From: Pseudomonadota bacterium
GTDB taxonomy: Bacteria; Pseudomonadota; Gammaproteobacteria; Acidiferrobacterales; UBA6901
DNA length: 64,000 bases
Direction of reading: 5' to 3'
Assembly: GCA_027364845.1 (NCBI GenBank)
Contig: DAHXOO010000004.1
Location: 51,841 to 115,840 of the forward strand
Under the pieces are notes generated by a model. That model was not told where the DNA came from, did not search any database, and saw nothing but the letters and a program-made list of their open reading frames with translations. Below are positions 45,803-54,560 of the stretch, piece by piece (position 1 is the stretch's first letter; every line of letters starts with the position of its first letter). The translations under genes and the position numbers were made by a program.

Positions 45803-46966
45803 ATGTTCAAGATATTGATTTTGAATAATATTTCTGTGTCCGGGCTGGAGCGGCTTCCACCCGGGCGCTACCAGATTGGCGACGATGTCGGTGAGCCCGA
45901 CGCGATCCTGTTGCGTTCTTACAAGATGCACGACATGGCTATTCCACCGAGCCTGAAGGCGGTAGGACGGGCTGGCACCGGGGTCAACAACATACCGGTC
46001 GACAAGCTCAGCCGCCTGGGCATCCCGGTATTCAACGCCCCGGGGGCCAATGCCAACGCGGTGAAGGAACTCGTGGTGGCGGGGCTGATTCTTGCCTACC
46101 GCCACGTGTGCGAGGCCTGGGATTTTGCGCGCAATCTGCAGGGAACGGATGCGGAGATCGGCAAGGCGGTCGAGGCTGGCAAAAAGAAATTCGCCGGGTT
46201 CGAGTTACCTGGGCGCACCTTCGGGGTAATCGGCCTCGGGGCGATCGGGCGCTATGTAGCCAACGCCGGCGTATCTCTGGGCATGAATGTCGTCGGCTAT
46301 GATCCGGGGCTGACAGTGGAGGGTGCCTGGCAACTTTCGGCTGAAGTGAAAAAGGCCGCGAGTGTTGAGGAGCTGCTGCGCGTCGCCGACTTCGTCAGTT
46401 TTCACGTGCCTCTGGTCGAAGCGACCCGCCACATGATCAATGCCACGCGCCTCAAGCTTATGAAGGACGGGGTGGTGATCCTCAATTTTGCGCGCGACGG
46501 CATCGTCGATGATGTCGCGGTAAGCGCGGCGATCAAAGCTGGTAAGGTCTACTCCTACATCTGTGACTTTCCGTCAAACCTGCTCAAGAACCACGAACGT
46601 GTGATCACGCTTCCGCACCTCGGTGCCTCAACGGCCGAGGCCGAGGACAACTGCGCGGTGATGGTCGCCGAGCAGGTACGCGATTTCCTGGAGAACGGAA
46701 ACATCCTCAATGCCGTGAACTTTCCGGATGTCGTAGTTCCGCGCGAGTCTGAGCACCGGCTGGTCGTGGCCAACGCCAATGTGCCGAACATGCTCGGGCA
46801 GATCTCCACCCTTATGGCCGAGGCCGGCCTCAATATCCACGACATGGTGAACCGCTCGCGCGGTGAACGGGCCTACACGCTTGTGGATGTCGACAGCCCG
46901 GTGCCGGAGTCGGTGCGCAGCCAAATCGCCGCGATCCAGGGCGTGATGATGGCGCGCATTGTCTGA
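45803..46966 (+). CDS. serA: D-3-phosphoglycerate dehydrogenase
   Basis: The product is 387 residues, the short class with a C-terminal ACT domain (residues ~315-387, NMLGQISTLMAEAGLNIHDM). NAD-binding GVIGLGAIGRYVA and the catalytic His in TLPHLGAST are present; the catalytic Arg lies in NFARDGIVDD. It carries out the first committed step of serine synthesis; the ACT domain suggests serine feedback. Placement between serC and pheA differs from Pseudomonas, where serA is elsewhere. Confidence 0.95.
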   Translation: MFKILILNNISVSGLERLPPGRYQIGDDVGEPDAILLRSYKMHDMAIPPSLKAVGRAGTGVNNIPVDKLSRLGIPVFNAPGANANAVKELVVAGLILAYRHVCEAWDFARNLQGTDAEIGKAVEAGKKKFAGFELPGRTFGVIGLGAIGRYVANAGVSLGMNVVGYDPGLTVEGAWQLSAEVKKAASVEELLRVADFVSFHVPLVEATRHMINATRLKLMKDGVVILNFARDGIVDDVAVSAAIKAGKVYSYICDFPSNLLKNHERVITLPHLGASTAEAEDNCAVMVAEQVRDFLENGNILNAVNFPDVVVPRESEHRLVVANANVPNMLGQISTLMAEAGLNIHDMVNRSRGERAYTLVDVDSPVPESVRSQIAAIQGVMMARIV

Positions 46967-46980
46967 ACGTGAGTGGACCC

Positions 46981-48066
46981 ATGAGCGACGACCCGCAGCG
47001 CCTTCAGGACCTGCGCAACCGGATAGACGGCCTGGACGAACGCATTCAGGATCTGATCACGCAGCGCGCGCACTGCGCCCAGGAAATCGCTGCGATCAAG
47101 CACGCGGCTGGCTCGCAGAACTTCTACCGGCCGGAGCGCGAGGTTGACGTGCTGCGCCGGGTGCTTGAGCGCAATCGTGGGCCCCTGCCGGACGAGGAAA
47201 TGGCGCGCCTGTTTCGCGAGATCATGTCAGCCTGCCTTGCGCTTGAATCGCCCATGAAAGTCGTTTTTCTCGGTCCCGAGGGAACCTTTACCCAGGCGGC
47301 GGCGCTCAAGCATTTCGGGCATTCGGTACATACCCTGCCGCTCAATGCCATCGACGAGATATTTCGCGAGGTCGAATCCGGAGCGGCAGATTTCGGGGTG
47401 GTGCCGATTGAGAACTCGACCGAGGGCGTGATCAACCATACGCTCGACATGTTCATGAGCTCAAGCCTCAAGATTTGCGGGGAAGTGGAACTGCGCATTC
47501 ACCACTACCTGCTTGGTCTGGGACAGGGCCTGGAGGGAAGAAAAAAGATTGTTTCCCATCACCAGTCTCTGGCGCAGTGCCGCGAATGGCTGGACGCGAA
47601 TCTGCCGGGTGTGGAGCGCATGAGCGTGGCGAGCAACGCCGAGGCGGCGCGCCTCGCCGCCCAGGACCGGACTCTGATAGCTATCGCGGGCGGATCGACT
47701 GCGGAGATATACGGCCTCGAAGTGCTGGCATCGAACATCGAGGACGAACCGGACAATACCACTCGCTTCCTGGTCATCGGTAAGCTCGAGACGCAGCCAA
47801 GTGGCGATGACAAGACCAGCCTCCTGCTGTCGGGCCAAAATCGGTCAGGCGCGCTGGCGAGTCTGTTGGCACCGCTCGCGCGCCACGGCATCAACATGAC
47901 GCGCATCGAATCACGGCCCTCGCGCAAAGGGCTGTGGGAGTACGTCTTTTTCATAGACATCGTCGGCCACGTATGCGAGGAGAATGTGCGACAGGCGATC
48001 GGGGAGCTCGAGCGCGAAGCCGCCTTTGTCAAATTCCTTGGTTCGTATCCGAAGGCTGTGTTATGA
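46981..48066 (+). CDS. pheA: Bifunctional chorismate mutase/prephenate dehydratase
   Basis: The product is 361 residues from the ATG at 46981 (a GTG at 46969 is in frame). Residues ~1-88 are the AroQ-type mutase (LRNRIDGLDERIQDLI). Residues ~92-270 are the dehydratase with FLGPEGTFTQAAAL and the TRF motif in DNTTRFLVIG. The C-terminal ACT domain carries TRIESRPSRKGLWEYVFF, which binds phenylalanine for feedback inhibition. The stop overlaps the hisC start (ATGA). Confidence 0.96.
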   Translation: MSDDPQRLQDLRNRIDGLDERIQDLITQRAHCAQEIAAIKHAAGSQNFYRPEREVDVLRRVLERNRGPLPDEEMARLFREIMSACLALESPMKVVFLGPEGTFTQAAALKHFGHSVHTLPLNAIDEIFREVESGAADFGVVPIENSTEGVINHTLDMFMSSSLKICGEVELRIHHYLLGLGQGLEGRKKIVSHHQSLAQCREWLDANLPGVERMSVASNAEAARLAAQDRTLIAIAGGSTAEIYGLEVLASNIEDEPDNTTRFLVIGKLETQPSGDDKTSLLLSGQNRSGALASLLAPLARHGINMTRIESRPSRKGLWEYVFFIDIVGHVCEENVRQAIGELEREAAFVKFLGSYPKAVL

Positions 48067-49178
48067 GCGCGACGGGCGGATTGATCGACCTGGCAGTGCC
48101 CGGTGTTCGCGGCCTCCAGCCCTATCCGCCGGGCAAACCGATCGAGGAGCTGGAGCGCGAATACGGGGTGCAAGGCGCCATCAAGCTCGCGTCGAATGAG
48201 AATCCCCTGGGCCCGAGCCCGCGCGTGCTGGCGGCGCTGGAACGTGCTGCGCCGGCCATCGCCCGTTATCCGGACGGCGGGGGATTTGCGCTCAAGAACG
48301 CGATCGCCCGACACTACGGGGTGGATCCGGAATGTGTCACGCTTGGCAACGGCTCCAACGATATCCTGGAGTTGGCCGCGCGCAGTTTCGCCGGCGTCGG
48401 AGACGAGGTGGTGTTTTCCGAACACGCCTTCGCGATCTACCCAATCGTCACCCAGGCTGTGGGTGCGCGCGCCGTGGTGGTTGCGGCACGGCACTGGGGT
48501 CACGACCTCGATGCCATGCAACGCGCGGTCACGGCGCGCACCAAGCTTGTTTTCATCGCCAATCCCAACAACCCGACCGGGACATGGCTGGAACGGGTGA
48601 CGCTCAAACGCTTTCTTGAGGAAGTTCCGGACCGGGTGATCGTGGTGCTGGACGAAGCGTATTTCGAATATGTCGATGAGTCGAGTTATCCGAACGGCAT
48701 CAAATGGATCGGCGAGCACCCGAATCTCCTGGTGACGCGCACGTTCTCCAAAGCCTATGGACTCGCCGGTCTGCGCGTCGGGTTTGGGGCGTCGAGTGCG
48801 GCACTGGCGGACCTGCTGAACCGGGTGCGCCAGCCGTTCAACGTCAACAGTCTTGCGCAGGTCGCCGCCCTGGCCGCGCTCGAGGACAGCGATCATCTGG
48901 AGCGCGCGTGCCGGATGAACCGTGAAGGCATGCGCCAGCTTACTGAAGGCTTCCGCCGACTCGGCCTCAGCTTTATCCCGTCGGTCGGCAACTTCGTCAG
49001 TGTGGAGCTGCCGCTACCGGGCCGCGAGGTGTATGAACGTCTCTTGCGGCAGGGCGTGATTGTGCGGCCGTTGGACAACTACGGCATGCCGCGCCACCTG
49101 CGCGTCACGGTCGGACTGCCTCAGGAGAACCAGCGCTTCCTCGAGGCGCTCGCGAAGGCGATCGCCGCCAGCGGCTAG
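48063..49178 (+). CDS. hisC: Histidinol-phosphate/aromatic aminotransferase
   Basis: The product is 371 residues. SNENPLGPSP, NPNNPTGTWL and the PLP Lys in TRTFSKAYGLAGLRVGF identify fold-type I HisC-like enzymes. In this position (pheA-hisC-tyrA/aroF) it is commonly hisC2, serving both histidinol phosphate and aromatic keto acids. It overlaps pheA by 4 nt. After it, the usual next gene (aroF/tyrA) is delayed by a 3.4-kb accessory patch. Confidence 0.93.
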   Translation: MSATGGLIDLAVPGVRGLQPYPPGKPIEELEREYGVQGAIKLASNENPLGPSPRVLAALERAAPAIARYPDGGGFALKNAIARHYGVDPECVTLGNGSNDILELAARSFAGVGDEVVFSEHAFAIYPIVTQAVGARAVVVAARHWGHDLDAMQRAVTARTKLVFIANPNNPTGTWLERVTLKRFLEEVPDRVIVVLDEAYFEYVDESSYPNGIKWIGEHPNLLVTRTFSKAYGLAGLRVGFGASSAALADLLNRVRQPFNVNSLAQVAALAALEDSDHLERACRMNREGMRQLTEGFRRLGLSFIPSVGNFVSVELPLPGREVYERLLRQGVIVRPLDNYGMPRHLRVTVGLPQENQRFLEALAKAIAASG

Positions 49179-49359
49179 CGATGCAAAATCATCCCGATGC
49201 GCACGGTTGAAATCCGCTGCGCCGGCCCGGCAGGGCGGATCACCGTTTCTGGAACTACGGGCAAATATCGCAAGGGCTGGATTGCAATGCCTTGAGACAA
49301 GGCCACTGTGCTTGGCAAACCGCATCCCGGGCGGCTAGGTGCGCGCGTAGCAACCAGAC

Positions 49360-50034
49360 TCAACCTGACTCTTTCTGAAGACGGACCTGTTCGGTGACAA
49401 TCTCCTCGAAATACCGTCTCAGTTGCTTTGCTGTCTTGGCGTTTCCTCTGGCCATCGCCGTAATCTCTGGCCCTTTGGCGATTCGCTGCAGTAATGCGAC
49501 GTGTTGATCACCCAGATATGGCGCGGCCAGCTCTGCATCGAAACGTGTATTTCCGGTACCAGCGATCAACGCGATACGTACCAGGTCCTTGGCATCCTTT
49601 TGTCCTTTCGCACTATCGCGTCGATCACGGTAGGCTTCCAGTTTGAGTGCAAAAAGATGTTCAAGACAGGCGACACGGTACTCGCCATATGACACCGCAT
49701 ACGCAACGACGCTGTCGAACGGTACGATCAGCGCCGAATGCCGTTCGGTGTAGATATCGAATTCGAATCCACGTTTGATTAACTGGTGTTTGTTGAGCCG
49801 GCGGTTCGGTGTGACGTCCTCTATGTCCCGCAAATCAGCCATGTCGGCGAGCGAGATGTAGAAGTCGGCGTCGTGCGTAAACTCGGCGAATGGCTTTGCC
49901 GCTTCATTGTTTACGGCATGGAGATAAACGGCTATCCCGCCAATAAACACGACCCCGTTGGGAAACATTTCCGCGATATCGTGACAGGCGCGAAGCAGTT
50001 CCTCGAACTCTGTATTATCGTCCTTGGTTGTCAC
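49360..50034 (-). CDS. Nucleotidyltransferase-like protein
   Basis: The product is 224 residues starting at a GTG. The N-terminal part VFIGGIAVYLHAVN followed by EFTHDADFYISLAD matches the GG...DxD pattern of minimal nucleotidyltransferases; later helices (ARVALEHLFALKLEAYRDR-like segment, KGQKDAKDLVRIALIAG) resemble AbiEii or MNT-type proteins. Such proteins are often toxin components, but no partner of known type is adjacent. A divergent gene of unknown kind starts 30 bp away. Confidence 0.6.
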   Translation of the reverse strand: MTTKDDNTEFEELLRACHDIAEMFPNGVVFIGGIAVYLHAVNNEAAKPFAEFTHDADFYISLADMADLRDIEDVTPNRRLNKHQLIKRGFEFDIYTERHSALIVPFDSVVAYAVSYGEYRVACLEHLFALKLEAYRDRRDSAKGQKDAKDLVRIALIAGTGNTRFDAELAAPYLGDQHVALLQRIAKGPEITAMARGNAKTAKQLRRYFEEIVTEQVRLQKESG

Positions 50035-50064
50035 GATGAATGATTTTGCGTTATAGTAACGAAT

Positions 50065-50472
50065 ATGTCAATCCCGTTTTTCATTCCGCCACCGACTTAT
50101 GTGGCGCGACTTCGGCCGCAGTGTCCTCGGACCCTGGAGACGGTGTGTGCTGCCGCAGGCATTTGCTGCAAGGCTTCGGGCGCCTGGACCCAGCGCCCTA
50201 TCAGTATTGTGCACGGCGAACGATTGGAGGTAGTTGCCGAGCCCGGGGATTGGGGTGCAGTACAGATCAGCATGAAGCCTGATACATCCATACGTGAAGC
50301 GCGGCTCGCCTTGGCGGTCCTTGCCTTTTCCCTGCATGATCTGGTCGCTAAGCAAAGTATTGCGGGACGACCCTGGGCGGATGTTTCAGCGCCACGCGGC
50401 CGCCCAGTTTCCGGCACGGCGTTGTCGAATGTGGCGCGCCAACGTCGCCACCGCCGGCGATCGATTGGTTAG
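50065..50472 (+). CDS. Hypothetical protein, divergent partner candidate
   Basis: The product is 135 residues, with IREARLALAVLAFSLHDLVA as a central helix and a basic C-terminus (RGRPVSGTALSNVARQRRHR) that could bind DNA. It is read divergently from the nucleotidyltransferase gene with only 30 bp between starts, which contain a TTATAGT-like box. No family recognised. Confidence 0.45.
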   Translation: MSIPFFIPPPTYVARLRPQCPRTLETVCAAAGICCKASGAWTQRPISIVHGERLEVVAEPGDWGAVQISMKPDTSIREARLALAVLAFSLHDLVAKQSIAGRPWADVSAPRGRPVSGTALSNVARQRRHRRRSIG

Positions 50473-50797
50473 TTGTTGCTGCATCGCATGTTTGTCTGAG
50501 GATGGGTCGCGATCTGTGACTCGCATCAGCCAGAGCCTTTCGCCGGACTAGGTTTCCGGCAATCAGGTCCGGCACCGCCTGCCGGTATCGTCTACGGATC
50601 TCCGGGGAATAGGTCGTCGTTTTGTCCATCATTTCATCCTTTCGAGAAAAGGAGTCTCGACAGATGCCGGGGGAAGGATTCAATCCGATGCGATCGGACC
50701 TGCATGGGCTCGAGCAATCGTCTCACCATCGCGCTGTTTGCTATATTATTTTATTAGGTCGCGTAAATTCGTCGACCCAGAGAAAGGTGCAGCGACT
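50473..50797. other. Intergenic region, 325 bp, no gene assigned
   Basis: A minus-strand frame (about 50632 downwards) starts MMDKTTTYSPEIRRRYRQAV after AAAGG but its later part is antisense to the preceding gene; not called. No terminator seen. Confidence 0.3.
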
Positions 50798-51361
50798 ATG
50801 AAAATAACGACGATACAGTTGGTCTTGGCAATCTTCTGCATGATTGCAGTGGCCGGCCCAGCGTTAGCCGAAACCCCAGGCCTTTCCAATCTGGAGAGGC
50901 GGGCGGAGGCAGGAAACGCGCCCGCGGCAGATCTGCTTGGTCTCAGCTATCTGCGAGGTCGCGGTGTCGAACAGGACTACGCCAAAGCCAAGTATTGGTT
51001 CGAAAAGGCTGCGGCACACCACGGCCCAGCAGCCATGATGAATCTGGGTTGGATGTATTTACGCGGCGTCGGCGTACCACAGGATGATGTCAAAGCTGCC
51101 GCCTGGTTCAAGAAATCCTCCGACCTGGGCTGGGCGCCTGGTCAATTTTGGATGGGCTACATGTACCAGCATGGCTTCGGCGTAAACAAAGACATCGAAC
51201 ATGCGAAACTGCTATACGGGCTGTCAGCCTATTCAGGGTTCAAGCCTGCCATCAAAGCACTCGTCCAAATCAAGGCAGAACAAGACTTTGAAACGATACA
51301 CAAGGATGACGGCAGAGCGAAAGATTCCGACAAATCGGATAACACGAAAAATCGGATTTAA
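50798..51361 (+). CDS. Secreted Sel1-repeat protein
   Basis: The product is 187 residues with a signal peptide (LAIFCMIAVAGPALA). Three Sel1-like repeats follow: AADLLGLSYLRGRGVEQDYAKA, AMMNLGWMYLRGVGVPQDDVKA and GQFWMGYMYQHGFGVNKDIEHA (each about 36 residues). The hydrophilic tail is Lys/Asp-rich. Sel1 repeats mediate protein contacts in the periplasm; the partner is unknown. Confidence 0.8.
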   Translation: MKITTIQLVLAIFCMIAVAGPALAETPGLSNLERRAEAGNAPAADLLGLSYLRGRGVEQDYAKAKYWFEKAAAHHGPAAMMNLGWMYLRGVGVPQDDVKAAAWFKKSSDLGWAPGQFWMGYMYQHGFGVNKDIEHAKLLYGLSAYSGFKPAIKALVQIKAEQDFETIHKDDGRAKDSDKSDNTKNRI

Positions 51362-51475
51362 CCCCGAACAGGGCAAGAACGGGACAGGCGACCGACATGT
51401 CAGGGAAGCGCACACCAGCTTCGCCATGGTTGCGCTGCGGGGTGCCCTAACGACATTGTCCTGCACCACCGTTTC

Positions 51476-52093
51476 ATGATCCCGCGGTTCGACGTGGCTC
51501 CCGGCAGACGAAGGCTGGGATTCGAAGATGCCTGTGCGTTGTCCGGCTTGAAGCGCACCGGGAAATACCGGGGCACGGTGGAGGATCTTTTCCGCATGAT
51601 CGAGCATTTTGTTCCATCGGACGAACGACATGTCGCGCGGCGCGACATGTTTTCGAGGCTCCTTTTGAACGACGTGCTGCGCAACGGCGATGCGCACCTC
51701 AAGAACTTCGGCCTTGTCTACGATGACTTGTCCCGGCCCAAGCTGTCTCCTGTGTACAATGTGCTTACCACGCAGGTCTGGATCAAGAACGACCTTCCGG
51801 CTCTGCGGATAAAATCTGGTGATAGCGGGCTGGAATGGTTGAGCGATTCGAGTCTTGATCGCTTGGCCAAAATGGCTCGGGTATCGGAAGACGCATGGCA
51901 GATGGTCGACAGGCTCAAGGAAATCGCCGCGCATGCCATGCAAAGTGTGCTTGATTTGGATATCGCCAGAGTGAACCCTGCGGCCAGGACTGCTCTGGAG
52001 CGCGCTTCGCGAATCGTTGAAGGTGCTTCGATGCGCCGAGAATCCTCATCGCGCAGCAGGAAACAAACCGGGCGAAGGTTGTCTCCAGACTGA
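51476..52093 (+). pseudogene. hipA: HipA C-terminal remnant
   Basis: About 205 residues corresponding to the C-terminal lobe of HipA-type Ser/Thr kinases, with the catalytic loop region LLLNDVLRNGDAHLKNFGLVYDD. The N-terminal couple domain and nucleotide-binding half are missing, and the frame opens mid-domain (FMIPRFD). No hipB is adjacent. It is a truncated toxin gene, probably inactive. Confidence 0.72.
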
Positions 52094-52549
52094 CCAAGAA
52101 AGGATCGAACTGTTCGCTATCAATCTGACTGAATATACGCCGATGTCTCCATGAGAACGGAACAGTGGCGGCCGGAGACCGGTGCACATGGAACCCTCGC
52201 CTCGTCGTGTCCGCATAAAAAATATTTCAGGGTGCATTCCAAGTGCCATTGGGTTAATCACATAAACGTACGCACAGGCCGGTAAGCGGATGTGTGATAT
52301 GCTTTCGAAGCCGGTAGGCCGGGTCACGTGCACAGATTCATCTGCTGCAGGGGTTGTCCGCCGGGCTCCGGGCCCGCAGAACAAGCGCAGCAGATGGGTT
52401 CGGGGAACGCACGCCAGGAAGTGCTTGCGCCCCAGGTTGGTTTCCGCGTTTTGCCAAGGAGCTTCGGCCGGCGCGGGTTCATGGAGCTGGTGCTCCCAAC
52501 GCAGGCTATCGTTGCTGCCCCCTGGGGTGGCTGACAGGGCGGAGATATT
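52094..52549. other. Intergenic region upstream of aroF
   Basis: 456 bp. A long minus-strand frame crosses into aroF and is its shadow. No attenuator structure or leader peptide rich in Phe/Tyr codons was found. Confidence 0.35.
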
Positions 52550-53566
52550 ATGATTATTGTCATGCGCTCGGAGGCCACCGAGGAGCAGGTCATGGCGGTG
52601 GACGAGAGACTGCGCGCGCTGGAGCTCGCATCCAACATCTCGCGTGGGCGCGAGCGTACCGTGATCGGCGCGATCGGCGACGATCGCAAGGTACAGACCG
52701 AGACCCTCGAGGCGATGGCGGGCGTGGAGCGCGTCATTCGCATCCTCAAGCCTTATAAGATCGTCGCACGCGAATGGCACCGGGATGACAGTGTCATTCA
52801 GATAGGCGGCGTTCCGCTGGGCGGCCGCACTGTGCAGGTGATCGCCGGCCCGTGTTCGGTCGAGACCCCAGAGCAGATGGATGTTTCGGCCGCTGCGGTA
52901 CGTGCCGCCGGCTGCCGGCTCATGCGCGGCGGGGCGTTCAAGCCCCGCACCAGCCCCTACACGTTCCAGGGCCTGGGCGAGAAAGGACTCGAATACCTTG
53001 TGAACGCCGCGCGCCAGCATGGGCTGCCTGTCGTCACCGAGCTTATGGATGTGCGCCAGCTCGACACCTTCATGCGGTACGGAGTGGACGTTATTCAGAT
53101 CGGCACGCGTAACATGCAGAATTTTGATCTGCTGAAGGAGGTCGGTCGTGTGGACCGGCCGGTGATCCTGAAGCGCGGGATGGCGGCGACCATCAGCGAG
53201 TGGCTCATGTCAGCGGAGTACATCGCCGCCGGCGGTAACCACAAGATCATCTTCTGCGAGCGCGGCGTGCGCAGTTTCGAAACTGCTTACCGCAACATGC
53301 TGGACGTGACCGCAGTGGCAGTGCTCAAGCGCGAGACGCATCTGCCGGTGATCATTGACCCGTCGCATGCCGGCGGTAAGGCGTGGATGGTCCCTTCCTT
53401 GGCCCGCGCCGCGGTGGCAGCCGGTGCCGATGGGCTGCTCGTGGAGATGCATCCCTGCCCGAACGAGGCGTGGTGCGACGCCGACCAGGCGCTCACGCCG
53501 CAGGAGCTCAACACCTTGATGGGCGAACTGCGCGGGATTGCCGCGGTGCTCGGGAGGGACCTGTGA
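52550..53566 (+). CDS. aroF: DAHP synthase with N-terminal ferredoxin-like domain
   Basis: The product is 338 residues. Residues ~1-70 are the ferredoxin-like regulatory domain of the aroF/aroA-type Ibeta subfamily (MIIVMRSEATEEQVMAVDER). The barrel shows VIAGPCSVETPEQM, RGGAFKPRTSPYTFQGLGEK and DPSHAGGKAWMV. It condenses PEP and erythrose-4-phosphate, opening the shikimate pathway. GCGGAG precedes the ATG. It is followed by tyrA, aroA in order. Confidence 0.93.
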   Translation: MIIVMRSEATEEQVMAVDERLRALELASNISRGRERTVIGAIGDDRKVQTETLEAMAGVERVIRILKPYKIVAREWHRDDSVIQIGGVPLGGRTVQVIAGPCSVETPEQMDVSAAAVRAAGCRLMRGGAFKPRTSPYTFQGLGEKGLEYLVNAARQHGLPVVTELMDVRQLDTFMRYGVDVIQIGTRNMQNFDLLKEVGRVDRPVILKRGMAATISEWLMSAEYIAAGGNHKIIFCERGVRSFETAYRNMLDVTAVAVLKRETHLPVIIDPSHAGGKAWMVPSLARAAVAAGADGLLVEMHPCPNEAWCDADQALTPQELNTLMGELRGIAAVLGRDL

Positions 53567-53630
53567 CGCGGACCGAATTCCCGCGGTGGCAGGGCCGCGG
53601 ACAGCGTGTCTGCATTTCGAGCGGTAGCCT

Positions 53631-54497
53631 GTGATCAGACGGCTGGCGATCCTTGGCGTCGGTCTCATCGGTGGGTCGCTGGCGCGCGCTCTACGTGCGG
53701 CGGGTGCGGTCGAGGAAGTTGTCGGCTTTGGCCGCGGGCTCGCCAATCTCGAACGGGCGGTGGCTCTCGGCGTGATCGATCGCGTAGAGAGCTCGGCCGC
53801 GCGCGCGGTAAGCGGTGCGGACATGGTCGTGCTTGCGCTTCCGGTCGGATCGATGGCCACTACGCTGCGCCAGATCGCCCCGCAGCTCGGCATGCAGACC
53901 GTAGTGACTGACGTCGGCAGCGTGAAGAGCAGCATTGTGAGCGCGGCGCACACGGCGCTGGGCGAGCACTTTCCCCGGTTCGTGCCGGGACATCCGATTG
54001 CGGGTACGGAGAAGTCAGGCGTCGAGGCATCGTTCGCTGAGCTGTTCCGTGGCCGGCGTGTGGTGCTGACTCCGGTTGCCGAGACCGAGCCCGATGCCCT
54101 TGAGCGAGTGCGATCGATGTGGCGCGCGACCGGGGCGGAAACCGTCGTGATGGATATCGGCCATCATGATGAGATCCTGGCGGCAACGAGCCATCTGCCG
54201 CACCTGCTGGCCTATTGCCTGGTCGACACCCTGGCGCGCATGGATGACAGCCGCGTGATCTTCGATTTTGCCGCCGGCGGGTTCCGCGATTTTACTCGGA
54301 TCGCGGCAAGCGATCCGGTGATGTGGCGCGATATCTGCCTGGCCAATCGCACTGCGATCCTGGACGCGCTCGGACAATACCGAAGCGACCTGGACGCACT
54401 GATGGCCGCGATAGGGCGGGATGACGGCGTCTGGCTGCAGGAACTGTTTGCACGCGCCAAGCGCGAGCGCGATGCGCTCAACGGCGAACGCAAGTAG
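53631..54497 (+). CDS. tyrA: Prephenate/arogenate dehydrogenase
   Basis: The product is 288 residues starting at GTG 53631. NAD-binding motif LAILGVGLIGGSLARAL, VVTDVGSVKSSI, PGHPIAGTEKSGV and the SHLPH segment (ATSHLPHLLAY) match TyrA. It converts prephenate to 4-hydroxyphenylpyruvate. It is a stand-alone domain without fused mutase or aroA, unlike the fusion in Pseudomonas. Confidence 0.94.
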   Translation: MIRRLAILGVGLIGGSLARALRAAGAVEEVVGFGRGLANLERAVALGVIDRVESSAARAVSGADMVVLALPVGSMATTLRQIAPQLGMQTVVTDVGSVKSSIVSAAHTALGEHFPRFVPGHPIAGTEKSGVEASFAELFRGRRVVLTPVAETEPDALERVRSMWRATGAETVVMDIGHHDEILAATSHLPHLLAYCLVDTLARMDDSRVIFDFAAGGFRDFTRIAASDPVMWRDICLANRTAILDALGQYRSDLDALMAAIGRDDGVWLQELFARAKRERDALNGERK

Positions 54498-54560
54498 GAC
54501 GTCGTACATGCCCAACGCTGCGCCATGCGCGCGCCAACCCAGGTACTGCGATAAACCCCA

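Noticed and set aside
47559-48896. 445-codon minus-strand frame across pheA and hisC
   Set aside because: Overlaps two well-supported genes on the other strand and has no recognisable domain.
50348-50683. Minus-strand frame starting MDKTTTYSPEIRRR
   Set aside because: Has a plausible ribosome binding site but its second half is antisense to another gene and there is no family resemblance.
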